This document shows, piece after piece, positions 25,401 through 34,138 of a stretch of DNA of 64,000 nucleotides; the stretch's first letter is position 1, and each line of letters opens with the position of its first letter. The notes beneath the pieces were generated by a model, which was not told the origin of the DNA, searched no databases, and saw only the letters and a program-made list of their open reading frames with translations. The stretch comes from Micromussa lordhowensis. Its lineage: Eukaryota > Cnidaria > Anthozoa > Scleractinia > Lobophylliidae. Location: contig OZ026600.1 in the NCBI GenBank assembly GCA_964020085.1, positions 18,324,343-18,388,342 on the forward strand, given 5' to 3'. The position numbers and the translations under genes are program-made.

Positions 25401-26946
25401 TTATTTATGTAGTATTACGGGCTAGCCGTCATATATTTTCGACTTAATTAGTTTTAATCTTCATAAGAATTTGCTTTTTACCTTTCGCACTTCCCTCGTT
25501 GATTCGCCTTTTAATGCGGCTTTTGTGTTATATTCTTATTCTTGTTATTCTCTAGGACAACATCTTACTGCGTACTTCAAAGGACCCGACTTATGCAGTG
25601 GACTGGACTGAGTTTGCATCACGTGACAGACACATATTACAGCAAGGTCACGAGGACGTGCAATCCAAAATGGATAAGGTAACAAGTAACTTGAATACAT
25701 GTACTTCTAGTGTAAACGGATTGTAAGACCGAAGATTCAGGACCATTTCACGAATAAGCAGATACAGTCGAACCCCTATTAAGCCGCTACTTGTTTTAAA
25801 CGACCACCCCTATTAGGCGGCGAGTAATCAAAGTCCCGATGAGGGTTTTTCTATTGTTTTTACCTCTATTAAGCGGCCAAACACTTTTAAGCGGCCACTA
25901 TCTATGTCCCTTAGGCTGACCGTGTAGGGGTTGAACGGTATTGAATAACTTTATTAGTATGAGAAGTACAAATACTATGTTTGGAAATTGGATCTTGATT
26001 AGTATAGGTTTTTGTTACGTTTTTATTTATCCGGAGTTCTGGCCAATTTCAGTTTCGATTGATACGATACATCAAGGAAGGGAGACAGCACTTCATCGCA
26101 TTATATCTCCAAGCTCGATCGTCTGAAATACTCCGCTAGACTTTGTATTTCCCAGCATTCTTCTACAGGTTTTGGAAATTGGATGAAACACAGTCTCTCG
26201 TGTTTCTTATATTATTTTTTAATAAATACGAAAAACTGATCTTGTACTTTGCTGAGAATATTTGAACTAGAGACAACGGCAAATGGACTGATTTTCATTT
26301 AGTTGGTGTAAACATTAACCGTGTGATCTTCCGGGCTCCTGGTTTGAAATTGCCTCTCCTTGGGCTGCATATAACGGACAACTTGACTGATGGTGAATAC
26401 CGACGTCCCAGAACCGGTGTCCGCGAAAAATGATAAGTGAAACAAATTTATGTGAACCTAGGTGTTCATTGAATCAGAGTTGTTCCAACCTTGTAAAGAG
26501 CCACGAACTTACTACCAGTTTACGGTGCGAATTGTTTCATAAATCAAAACTACCACTTTGCTTGCGATCAAGTTGTCGCGAACGACTCGAAAGGTGTGTG
26601 AGAACATCTTTTAAACCCTACGACAGTAGTAGTCACAAAATGTTAGACGATAAAAGTTGTACAAAAGTTCTGCAGAAGGCAAGAGCTGCAAAAGCTGCAT
26701 GCGTAAAAATTGTTTAGTATCGTACAAATAAGTCCTAACTTGGAGAACGCTCTCACAAGGACCTCTTTTTATTCACGACAGGGGGAAATCACACCGGACA
26801 AAGATCCTGAATTCGACACCACCATTGCAGGTCCCTGGATGGGCCAGTGGGACATAGTTCATCACAATAGGCATACAGCTCAATACAATCAACCAGTAGA
26901 TGGAGAATCATGGACCAATTATCACTCGAAATGGACCAAAGCTTGA
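15555..26946 (+). CDS. Phytanoyl-CoA dioxygenase (PhyH) family protein, complete, 11 exons
   Basis: This is a member of the Fe(II)/2-oxoglutarate dioxygenases of the PhyH family; the substrate cannot be told. Exons: 15555-15674, 16678-16795, 17068-17156, 18106-18207, 20163-20202, 20544-20638, 23646-23751, 23901-23985, 25230-25317, 25556-25678 and 26782-26946 (TGA). They total 1131 nt, 376 residues, with consistent phases. The N-terminal GFLLIPDFFER is the usual PhyH opening. The iron-binding HxD is in VPWHQDSAYL, split between exons 5 and 6. The distal His is in LVPHRS (exons 8/9), followed by KIRWSMDLRWQRP, typical of the 2OG-binding end. A glycine-rich ARGGHRKG lies between. No signal peptide or obvious PTS1/PTS2 was recognised. 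An AATAAA lies about 0.93 kb after the stop. The gene is divergent from TECPR2. Its large introns carry a Penelope element, MITEs and an AGY array. Confidence 0.92.
16424..16470. repeat. (ATT)n microsatellite
   Basis: About 15 ATT units with one C interruption, in intron 1 of the dioxygenase gene. Confidence 0.9.
18358..19084. repeat. Large (AGY)n triplet array, about 0.72 kb, in intron 4 of the dioxygenase gene
   Basis: Nearly every triplet is AGC or AGT, in irregular alternation, with rare exceptions such as AGA and AAC. Because variation is almost only C/T at one position, three other frames stay open and give long spurious Ala/Val, Leu and Ala/Thr ORFs. None is coding: the array sits between two phase-consistent exons and starts and ends without splice context. 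A short (CTA)n run follows at 19099-19111. Confidence 0.95.
19282..19443. mobile_element. Foldback MITE, 162 bp (dioxygenase intron 4)
   Basis: The ends AATAGGCCACTTTCGATATA and TATGTCGAAAATGGTCTATT, with mirrored GTGAGGCTTAGAGGACAC. Same family as 6043-6210. Confidence 0.8.
21300..21681 (-). pseudogene. GIY-YIG endonuclease C-terminal fragment of the Penelope-like element (inverted left arm)
   Basis: Read on the minus strand, this arm has CYVGETGRCFETRKKEHIRN followed by AKHAWSFDHRIDFDN and VIDKGSFRVRKTLEAWH. This is the C-terminal half of the GIY-YIG nuclease found after the RT in Penelope-like elements. It supplies exactly the region deleted from the plus-strand copy. About 80 bases (roughly 21523-21600 and 21601-21681) are tandemly duplicated, and a 13-base sub-duplication (accggccagtttc) occurs in the first copy. 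The duplication breaks the frame. Confidence 0.75.
21683..23146 (+). pseudogene. Penelope-like reverse transcriptase, 5'-truncated and stopped
   Basis: A 487-codon open frame of the Penelope RT family. Visible motifs are GSIKHHKEGNPVRPIVSSIG (fingers), LSFDVVSLFTAIP (motif A with the catalytic Asp), THGCAMGSPVNPVVANLCME (motif B) and KRYVDDSFCI (motif C, YVDD). The frame ends at a TAA at 23144-23146. The same frame then continues with family-like coding (HRATKLPSTSQ) to about 23331, so this TAA looks like a nonsense mutation rather than the natural end. The N-terminus lacks the usual upstream region and abuts the inverted left arm. The GIY-YIG domain is missing downstream. The host intron, not this ORF, belongs to the dioxygenase gene. 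Confidence 0.85.
23526..23560 (+). ncRNA. Hammerhead-like motif in the right arm of the Penelope-like element
   Basis: A possible degenerate hammerhead core: CCGTCGAA, a 4-bp stem GGCT/AGCC with a 10-base loop, then GAAA and GCTC. The same block occurs inverted at 21171-21205. Hammerhead ribozymes have been described in Penelope-like elements. This copy departs from the CUGANGA consensus, so it may be inactive or a coincidental fold. Confidence 0.3.
24083..24180 (+). mobile_element. Penelope-type terminal fragment with hammerhead-like motif
   Basis: The block CCGACGAAGGGCTAACGCTC, then GAAACGTC, is followed by AATCTCTTTTCTGTGGCCAA and TTGATAAAACC. Near-identical blocks recur at 41098-41205 and, inverted and direct, at 62455-62710. 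I recognise this as a terminal sequence of cnidarian Penelope-like elements. Flanking AGCT/AGCT could form stem I, and GGGC/GCTC stem II. U4 of the hammerhead core is C here, so catalysis is doubtful. Confidence 0.5.
24337..24734. mobile_element. 398-bp MITE with TTA target duplication (PIF/Harbinger-like), rich in GGGTTA/TAACCC palindromes
   Basis: The ends are GGTCCTGTTTACAAGG and, inverted, CCTTGAAAACAGGTCC. The trinucleotide TTA flanks both sides (24334-24336 and 24735-24737), as expected for PIF/Harbinger. The interior has many copies of AGGGTAACCCT-type palindromes in both directions. No coding capacity. It lies in intron 8 of the dioxygenase gene. Confidence 0.7.
25763..25939. mobile_element. 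Tigger/pogo-like MITE
   Basis: The left end ACAGTCGAACCCCTATTAAG and the right end TAGGGGTTGAACGGTA are imperfect inverted repeats. The inside has repeated motifs of the TATTAAGCGGCCA type, typical of short pogo/Tigger derivatives. About 177 bp, non-coding, in intron 10 of the dioxygenase gene. Confidence 0.55.
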
Positions 26947-28301
26947 CGTGACCGGAATGAGCTGAAGTCCAGCCATGACACATTCATCTATGGCTTACTG
27001 CTTGTCGTCGTTAAGAACAGTCTTTCTCAAACTCGTAATTCATGAAATTTAAACAGAGGAAATCGCGACCGTGACGTTGTTTAGATTTCTGATCTCAATT
27101 AGCACATATTCTACGATTTATTTCTCCGTTTTTCCTTTAGTTTTAGTTTACTTTAATTCAACTCTCTTGCTGGTGTTTGGAACTGTGGTTAAACACTGAC
27201 CTGCGTATTTGACCTATTACGGAAAAAATTTAAAGAAGAAACATTTAAAATCAATGACAGTCTCACTAAGGATAACATAGGCATGCAAGGCGTGCAAGAG
27301 TTATTTTTTAAAACGTTTCGGAGATAGGAGCATTCATGGAGCTGTTTACAGTAATGATTTGGTTAATTTGACAAGTCTTTTTGGTTGCGATGTACAGCAA
27401 GAGAGAAACTGTTAATTATACAAGATAACTAATTAGTACATGTATGCCATAAAATGTTTGACTAAACAAACTACAGTTATCTGACGCGTCTCCAGATTAA
27501 CGTAGATACCATCTTATTTTCTAACAGGCAATTTGATTCGTTTTTTGATACAGCCCACACTGTGATTGGTGTGACACGCGCACATGCATAACTCCCCGCC
27601 ACTCACCGATCTCATAGCCCTTTCAACCTCCAAGAGGAATTTTTGCTCAAAAGTACTCAAATTAAGAGAACTTTTCGCATTTTATAAGTTTACCCTTTTT
27701 ACACCACAACACTACTTCACCGAAAATAGAAAGAAAGAGGAAAAAAAACTCTCTGATTTGTTGAAAGTCTGATTTAATTAAATTGCACTTTAATTTGACG
27801 CCACGCAGTCTTCAAAGAACATTTGAACAGTTCTTTTTACCTTTAAAATATCGGACTGGAATGAATGTCATGAAATAAAACTATAAACTGCTACTGCAGA
27901 GACGCAAAAACAGTTTAGAAATGAAAGCTTCTTTTTTGTTAAATATCCTGGAAACAATAGCCGACAACTTGTAAGCTCTAATTGAATTTACTTCCATATG
28001 AAAAACAAAAGTGTCAAATTACCATTTGTAACTAAAAATAGAAAGCATCTCGAGGGAACAGGTGCTGACGATTTGTTAGCTCTAATTGAATTTACTCCCT
28101 TGTGAAAAACAAGTGTCAAATGCACATCGCCTAAACCCCGTGAAAGATAGGAAATCGTATTGATGATTACTCGGAGTAAGCTGTCGTTTTTCGGCCATTG
28201 AACGCAAAAATGCTCATTATAATATAATTAATGATTTTTACCCCTTTAGAGAAAATATCTCGAACGAACGACATCCAAGGTAAATGTATATCACACGTCT
28301 G
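26947..28301. other. Dioxygenase 3' UTR and intergenic sequence, no gene seen
   Basis: It begins with the presumed 3' UTR; a candidate AATAAA is at 27873-27878. The rest is AT-rich with two imperfect copies of GCTCTAATTGAATTTACT (about 27974 and 28079), roughly 105 bases apart. No coding frame that I can support. Confidence 0.4.
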
Positions 28302-28335
28302 CCAACCTCGTCCCCAGGGCTGGGGATGAGGTTGG
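28302..28335. repeat. Short hairpin
   Basis: CCAACCTCGTCCCCA pairs with TGGGGATGAGGTTGG around a 4-base loop, with one G-T pair. A similar CTCGTTCCCAGAGG-type sequence forms the ends of the transposon at 39158-39914, so this may be a remnant of a related foldback. Confidence 0.5.
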
Positions 28336-28513
28336 TCTCTTTGCCAATTATTCTATTCGCTCGAGTGTTATGGGCTGTTAAGTTCCCAAATTCGCAATTA
28401 GCCAATCAGAAGTCGTGTCTACTTACCTAGTATTCTGGGATATCAAGTCACTGGCATGATATGGCTTTGATATCACTGCCACTTTTCTTGATTTTATCGC
28501 GGGGGTAATACCT

Positions 28514-28778
28514 AATCGTATCTTTGTTCGTACGCTTCGGCGGCATATCGGGTTCGTTTGGTCTGCCCATGGGTGTGGTGGCTCGACTACGTCTCGCCAA
28601 AACACGAACCCAAGCTCAACTAGTCTCCTCCGCAGCCGTTATTAGGGTCGTCACGCAACGCTTCTCCCCCACTAAGAAGAAGTGTTGCGTGATGACCCTA
28701 ATAACGGGTGCGGAGGAGACTAAAGCTCGACCAAACTCCTCTGATATGCCGCCGAAATGTACCAAAAAAAGATACGAT
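28514..28778. mobile_element. Nested foldback element
   Basis: The outer arms at 28514-28549 and 28743-28778 are imperfect inverted repeats (ATCGTATCTTTG with AAAAAAGATACGAT, and GCGGCATATC with GATATGCCGC). Inside, a second palindrome has arms of about 45 bases at 28621-28665 and 28677-28722 containing GTCACGCAACGCTTCT. The inner unit belongs to the GTCACGCAA foldback family seen at 2430, 46098 and 47590. One foldback appears to have inserted into another. Confidence 0.65.
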
Positions 28779-29763
28779 TTATAAGTATAAACAACAGACA
28801 TCGATAGGACAAATAGAAAGCAAAAGCTGAATACAATAGAAGTCCTAAGCAAAGAGCCGGTAATTTTAAGAAGGATTAACAACATCAGTGACCGCATCGT
28901 GGGAATTCGCTTTATGAATCCCTCCTTTGACGACAGACAGAATTGTATTCCACTTATCATATTACCATTTTAACTTAGATTTTAATTACAACTAACCCCC
29001 ATTGTTTTCCATCAATGAAAGCTACTAGTTTTCCCAATTACTTCAGCGAAAAAATTATCTCGATTGATAAAATCCCCGCGTTTCCCTACAGGTGTTTGAA
29101 GTTATAATTTCTACGGCCATGAGCAAAGTTTGATCTGGGTCGCGCTTCTAGTGACGTCATCGGAGGAACTGGCTGAAAGCACTCAAGGGACGTTTGGCTG
29201 ATCGCCCAGAGCGCTGTGAACAAATCTTTGGGGTATTTGTGCTTCATATTTTACCAAAAATTGACAAGGCTTTTAAATGAAAGAACTATATCATCTAGCA
29301 ATACAATTCGAGTCTAACTACGATCAGGATGGCTACGGTGTAGAATTTTTTTTTCGATTTCGAGGTGCGGATCGCCAGTCGAGCCCGCCACACTGCAAGT
29401 CACGATCGACAATTTGCCGGCCCATTTGGCTCATAAAGATAAAAACCATGGCTGAAGAGAGTCATTAAGATTTCAGTTACCATGGCGAGTGGTAATTTGC
29501 CTTTGACTTAACTTACAGATTTTGGAGCGTCATAACATTGCTAGATTCAAACATTCCACTCGATTCCCCAAATATTCCGACGCAATTCAGGCTTAAATAG
29601 AGTCAGGGTTTAAGACCCTTCGCGGCACACCCCTATCCGAAATTTACGAAAGGGAAGGGTAAGAAGAAAGTTACTTCAAGACCAGTTAACACGAGCAGAA
29701 GCACTCAAATATGCAAGAGGTCTCGAAAGCGCGGAGAACCAAACATCATCGGAGATTTGAAGT

Positions 29764-29913
29764 AATATATCAAACACGAGCACCGACAGTGTTTCATCGG
29801 GATATCCAAACACCGAGAAGAGAGTTGAAAATACGACGCGCAGCGGAGTATTTTTGACGAAATTCGAGGTGTTTGGATAGCCGATGAAACACTGTCTCGA
29901 GTGTTTGATATAT
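29764..29913. mobile_element. Foldback MITE, about 150 bp
   Basis: The arms ATATATCAAACACGAGCACC and, inverted, GAGTGTTTGATATAT extend about 48 bases each, including GTGTTTCATCGGGATATCCA. No coding capacity. Confidence 0.65.
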
Positions 29914-30008
29914 CTTCTCAATCGAAACAAAAACGAAGGAGAAAACGGAGAACTAAAATCGTCAAAATCTATGCTAATTAAGACCGGGTATCAAAACCTC
30001 CTTCACGG

Positions 30009-30048
<40 letters not shown>

Positions 30049-30334
30049 GTTTGAGAAGTGATATAAAAAAGTGATATAAAAAAGCGGAAATTGTTAGGAT
30101 TAAGATGAGTTGGAAACACTACCAGACAGTTGACCCCCGCAAAAGAGAGCCCCAGGTTGCTAGGGGACTGATATCCGTCTACTAATTCTTCACTTCAAAT
30201 TTCAATTTTCCAAATCCTTCAAATCTTCAACATTTCATATTTTCCTCAATTTTACCTATCCTTTGAGAAAAAATATCTCTTTCCCAAAAATCACCCAAAA
30301 CTTTACACAAAACCGCCAAAGAGTGGTTAATGAG

Positions 30335-30480
30335 ATACCGTATTTACTCGAATAAGCGCCGCCCTCGATTAAGCGCCGTCCTCGAATAAGCGCCGCATCT
30401 GGGACAAAAAAGTTAATAAGCGCCGCCCTCGAATAAGCGCTGCACCCCTGATGCGGTGCTTATTCGAGGAATTTCGTATA
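30335..30480. repeat. Repeat with imperfect tandem TCGAATAAGCGCCG units
   Basis: Five or so copies of CTCGAATAAGCGCCGC-like units in about 100 bases. The last part is partly inverted (GCGGTGCTTATTCGAGGAA). Probably a MITE end cluster; its class is unknown. Confidence 0.5.
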
Positions 30481-33047
30481 ACCAGGAAAAACACTATAAA
30501 ACAATTTTAAAACAGCATCGGCAATTTATTTTCCTTAAATGTGATGTTCTTTAGTTTAAAGAGACTGTATTTCTCTGCTCGGGCGGAGAAATTCTTGCTA
30601 TGCAAAGTATAGTATCAGTCCATAGGAAAGTTAACAGAAAGGCCGTGTTAAGCGACGTCAAAACAGCCTTCACGTGTACCCCCGCCTTAACCCCATGGGA
30701 ACCTCGGATTAAAGGCCCCTAAAAAAGTACTAATTAATGACGCCAGCGGCACAGTGTTGCCGGACAGCAGGGCCTCAGTCAACGCTATGGACGAGTCAAC
30801 CTTCAGGAGATACGGCCTGGAAAACAAGATCAGAAAATTAAGATGCCAGATAAAGCCTTGTGGCGCTGTTAATGAGACAAACATCATTCCAATACTGGGC
30901 AGCGTTGAAGCGCTCACCGAGTCTAAGACCAAAATGAAGGTGATCTCGTGGAAACTAATAAAAGGAGATACCCAGACAGCACCGTTGCTGAGTTATGAGG
31001 ATGGAAAGGATCTGGGAATGATACTTGTGAGCAAGGCAATTGCAATATGAAGTCAAACAATGAGAGGACACAAACCGCACCAAGGAACTTTTGGAAGAGT
31101 ACTAAGATCGATTTGAAGGAACTGGGAAGCTGCGGGCATTCAGGTTGATTTGAATGTCGACCCGTCGTTTAAGCCCATCGCACAGCCACCACGTCGACAA
31201 CCATTTAGCGTGAGAAAATGGGAAAAGATATACAACTCCTCCTAGACCAAGACATAATTGCAAATGTTAACGAGCCAGTGGGATGGGTATCGCCGCCAGT
31301 GGTCACGGCTAAGAAGGATCAGAGCCAGATTCGCCTGATCGTAGATATGCGGGTAGCAGACCAGACAATACCCAGCAGACACACCCAGCACCCCATGATA
31401 GACGACGTAGTCGACGAGCTAAGCGGGTCTACCGTGTTCTAACACTGTGATATGTCCAAGGGATACCACCAACTGGAGCTCAAGGAGAGCTCGATCGAGA
31501 AACGTAACGACTTTTTCGACGCACATTGCTTTATACAAAAGGCTGAGCTACGGTACAAGGTTAGCTGCCGAGATATTCCAGGAGACCATCAGGGAAGAGT
31601 TGACACAAGGTCTCAAAGGAGTCTTCAACATCAAGTAGCGATGACATCATTGCCCATGACGTGACACAAGAGAACATGACGAAAACCTGGAGGCGCTCCT
31701 GAAGAGAGAATGCGCGAAAAGAATGCCACGTTCAACAAAGCGAAGTGCGAGTTCAACAAAGAGCGTGTGGTCTACTATGGCTTGATGTTCTAAAAAGAGG
31801 GAGTACCCCATACCCCTGCAAGGTACAGACGGCGGACCGCCCAAGGAATGCAGGGGAACTTAACTCGTTTCTGTGCACAGTCAGACATAGTTCATGATTT
31901 ATGGAAGCCTGCAGGAACCAGAAAGCGGTCTGAAACCTTGGGGGGAGGGGGGGGGGTGCTACTAATAGGGAAATTCGAATGGATACAAGAGCATACGCAA
32001 GCATTAGAAGAACTGAAGGACATGCTCAGCAGTGACACGGTACAAGACTTTAATTTATGATCCACGAACGGAACACGAGCTCCACGTGGACGGGTGTCCG
32101 ACGAGACTGGCAGCCACTCTTGCGCAGAGGAAGCGTGGAGACCAAGCATGGCAAGTTGTGCAGTACGCTAGTCGAAGCCTCACAGACACTGAGAAACGGT
32201 ATAGCCAGATCGAGCCAGAAGCCTTAGCGGGAAGAAGAAGCCTAGAAGCCTTGGTTGCAAAAAGTTTCACCTGTTCCTGTTCCGACTGAGGGCACACGTT
32301 TGGTTCCCCGGATTGGACTGCCAGTGTGACAAAGTTGTATCAACCTGTATTTACTGCCAATCCAACACACGTGATGTACATCGCGAACCACTCAAAATGA
32401 AGAAGTTACCAGAGGGACCGTTGAAGAACGTCAGTGTGGACTTCTGTGGCCGGGCCGCTGTCGAACGGAGATTTAGTCCTCGTGTTCAACCGCCAATCGA
32501 AAATGGCCCACCATTCAGCAGCTAGTCACAAGTTTGAAGAATACGCACGCGAGGAATTAAGGGTTCTAACATCGGGAAGTAACTCCCGGATGGTCAGAAG
32601 CCATCGGCGATGTAGTGAGGTGTATGTAGAGAATCAAAAAACAAAAACAGAAAGAATCGCCGCAGTACAAGGCAGACCGCTCCGTGACGAAGTGCACAGA
32701 GGGATCGAAGCATACAGAACAACTGTACACCCAACCACTGGAGCAAGTCCGAACAAACTCACGTTTGGGCGGGAATTGCGCGGTAAGCTCCCAGAAACTT
32801 GCAGGCAACCCGAGATCCCGGATAACACAACGGTTCGCAAGCGTGACGGAGAGCAAAAGGAGAAAATGAAGAAGCATTTGAATTCCGATAAAAGGAGGCA
32901 TACTACTGCGATGAGGATCAAGGTGGGAGACGCAGTGTTATGCAAGCAAGAAAAGAAGAACGGTCTTGACGCCCCTATTCCACCCGGTTCCGATGGTTGT
33001 GATTTGGCATCAAGGGAGACATGATCACTGCAAAAAAAAAACAACCA

Positions 33048-33081
33048 GTTCGGATTCGGATTCGGATTCGGATTCGGATTA
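33048..33081. repeat. (GGATTC)n hexanucleotide microsatellite
   Basis: About five perfect units inside the decayed gypsy tail; no coding meaning seen. Confidence 0.9.
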
Positions 33082-33228
33082 GGAACTACGCATATTGGAA
33101 GATACCAAAACACGGGTGCAGGCAGTCAGTTACGTGTGACAGCTCTGAGGATGAGAATGCCTTCGATCCGGACGACGTCCAAACGGATGAACGCCTACAA
33201 GGTTGTCAGCTATGCCCTTGAATCAAGG

Positions 33229-33317
33229 TTGCAGGGCAGCCCAGTGATAGCGGTGCAGGGTAGCCCAGTGATAGCGGTGCAGGGCAGCCCAGTGATAGCG
33301 GTGCAGGGTAGCCCAGC
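33229..33317. repeat. 24-bp tandem repeat, about 3.7 copies
   Basis: The unit is CAGTGATAGCGGTGCAGGG followed by YAGCC. Copies alternate C and T at one site. In one frame it reads an eight-residue repeat (GSPVIAVQ). It lies after the integrase remnant. Confidence 0.9.
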
Positions 33318-33512
33318 GGCGACACAGAGCAAAGATGGACGATATGCGACCGGCCTCGGAGAAATACCAGGTCCACACAGGACAGCAAATATAAGAAATT
33401 AATTTGTGATTAGTATCGAAGAGACTGTTTGAGAGCTAGAAACCAAAAGGGAACGGCCGCCCGCAAGCCCTATAGAACTCTAACAGTTATTTTACATAAC
33501 TAGGGGGAGGGA

Positions 33513-33845
33513 TGTAGTGGCGTGACTGTAAGTCCAACCATATATGTAAGCAATGTATTCATGTATTCATATATTCAAGCATGTAACATCATTGACATAT
33601 GGAGAGCATAGAGTCAGCCAGAACGGGTAACGTTTCAAAAAGTTGACAATATTAAACGCTCGACATATAACGGCTCAACTCTACTGAAAATTCCTCGTTA
33701 TAACACAACATGCAGTGCCCTTCATAAACACGAGTGAAGCAACATAAAGGTCGAAAGACCGAGCAGAGAACGGCAAATGTACAAATGTCACGGACCGTAG
33801 GATTCGTGTAGCCGGTGTAGGCTTGTCAACCCCATTGTTACTACA
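33513..33845 (+). repeat. Probable 3' LTR of the decayed gypsy element
   Basis: A purine run (tagggggaggga) precedes TGTAGTGG, and the sequence ends CCATTGTTACTACA, giving a TG...CA unit of 333 bp just downstream of the integrase remnants. I did not find the matching 5' LTR upstream of 30739, so the boundaries are inferred. Confidence 0.4.
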
Positions 33846-34138
33846 TAACACATGCTGTTTTCAGCTCTGTATACATATGTGAGAAAGCTGCATCTCTGGC
33901 ATACCAAGACAGAAAACAGTTACAGGATAATTAAACCAATAGTTTCATAAAAAAAAAACTTAGGCAAATGTAGGCACAAAAAACAAAGTTTCTTTCCAAC
34001 ATAAAGCCCGAGTCTAAACGGATAGTTATGAGGGCGTGTGCATCCATTTGAGAGCTTGCCAGAAAAAACTTCGTGACTGATCAAGTGCATTTCACATGAC
34101 ACGTAACCAGACTACCGCGGCCGAGTGAAACAAGAATC

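Larger units (their letters stand above)
30739..33400 (+). pseudogene. Decayed Ty3/gypsy pol (protease, RT, RNase H, integrase remnants)
   Basis: Fragments in several frames follow gypsy pol order. A protease-like stretch has LLPDSRASVNAM, where the catalytic DTGA/DSGA is changed to DSRA. RT fingers and palm pieces follow (LLLDQDIIANVNEPVGWVSP, RLIVDMRVADQTIPSRH, SKGYHQLELKE). An RNase H-like YASRSLTDTEKRYSQIEPEA is at about 32164-32223. Integrase pieces follow (LKNVSVDFCG, AYRTTVHPTTGASPNKLTFG, and RIKVGDAVL near 32900). Many frameshifts, stops and deletions (YxDD is not seen) show it is long dead. Its codon and motif content differ from the intact gypsy at 54-59 kb, so it is another lineage. 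Confidence 0.75.

Noticed and set aside
26430..26717. 95-codon Cys-rich ORF in dioxygenase intron 10
   Set aside because: No splice context or family motif; the flanking exons join in phase without it.
33229..33317. CRISPR-like direct repeats
   Set aside because: A contiguous 24-bp tandem repeat without spacers in a eukaryotic genome.
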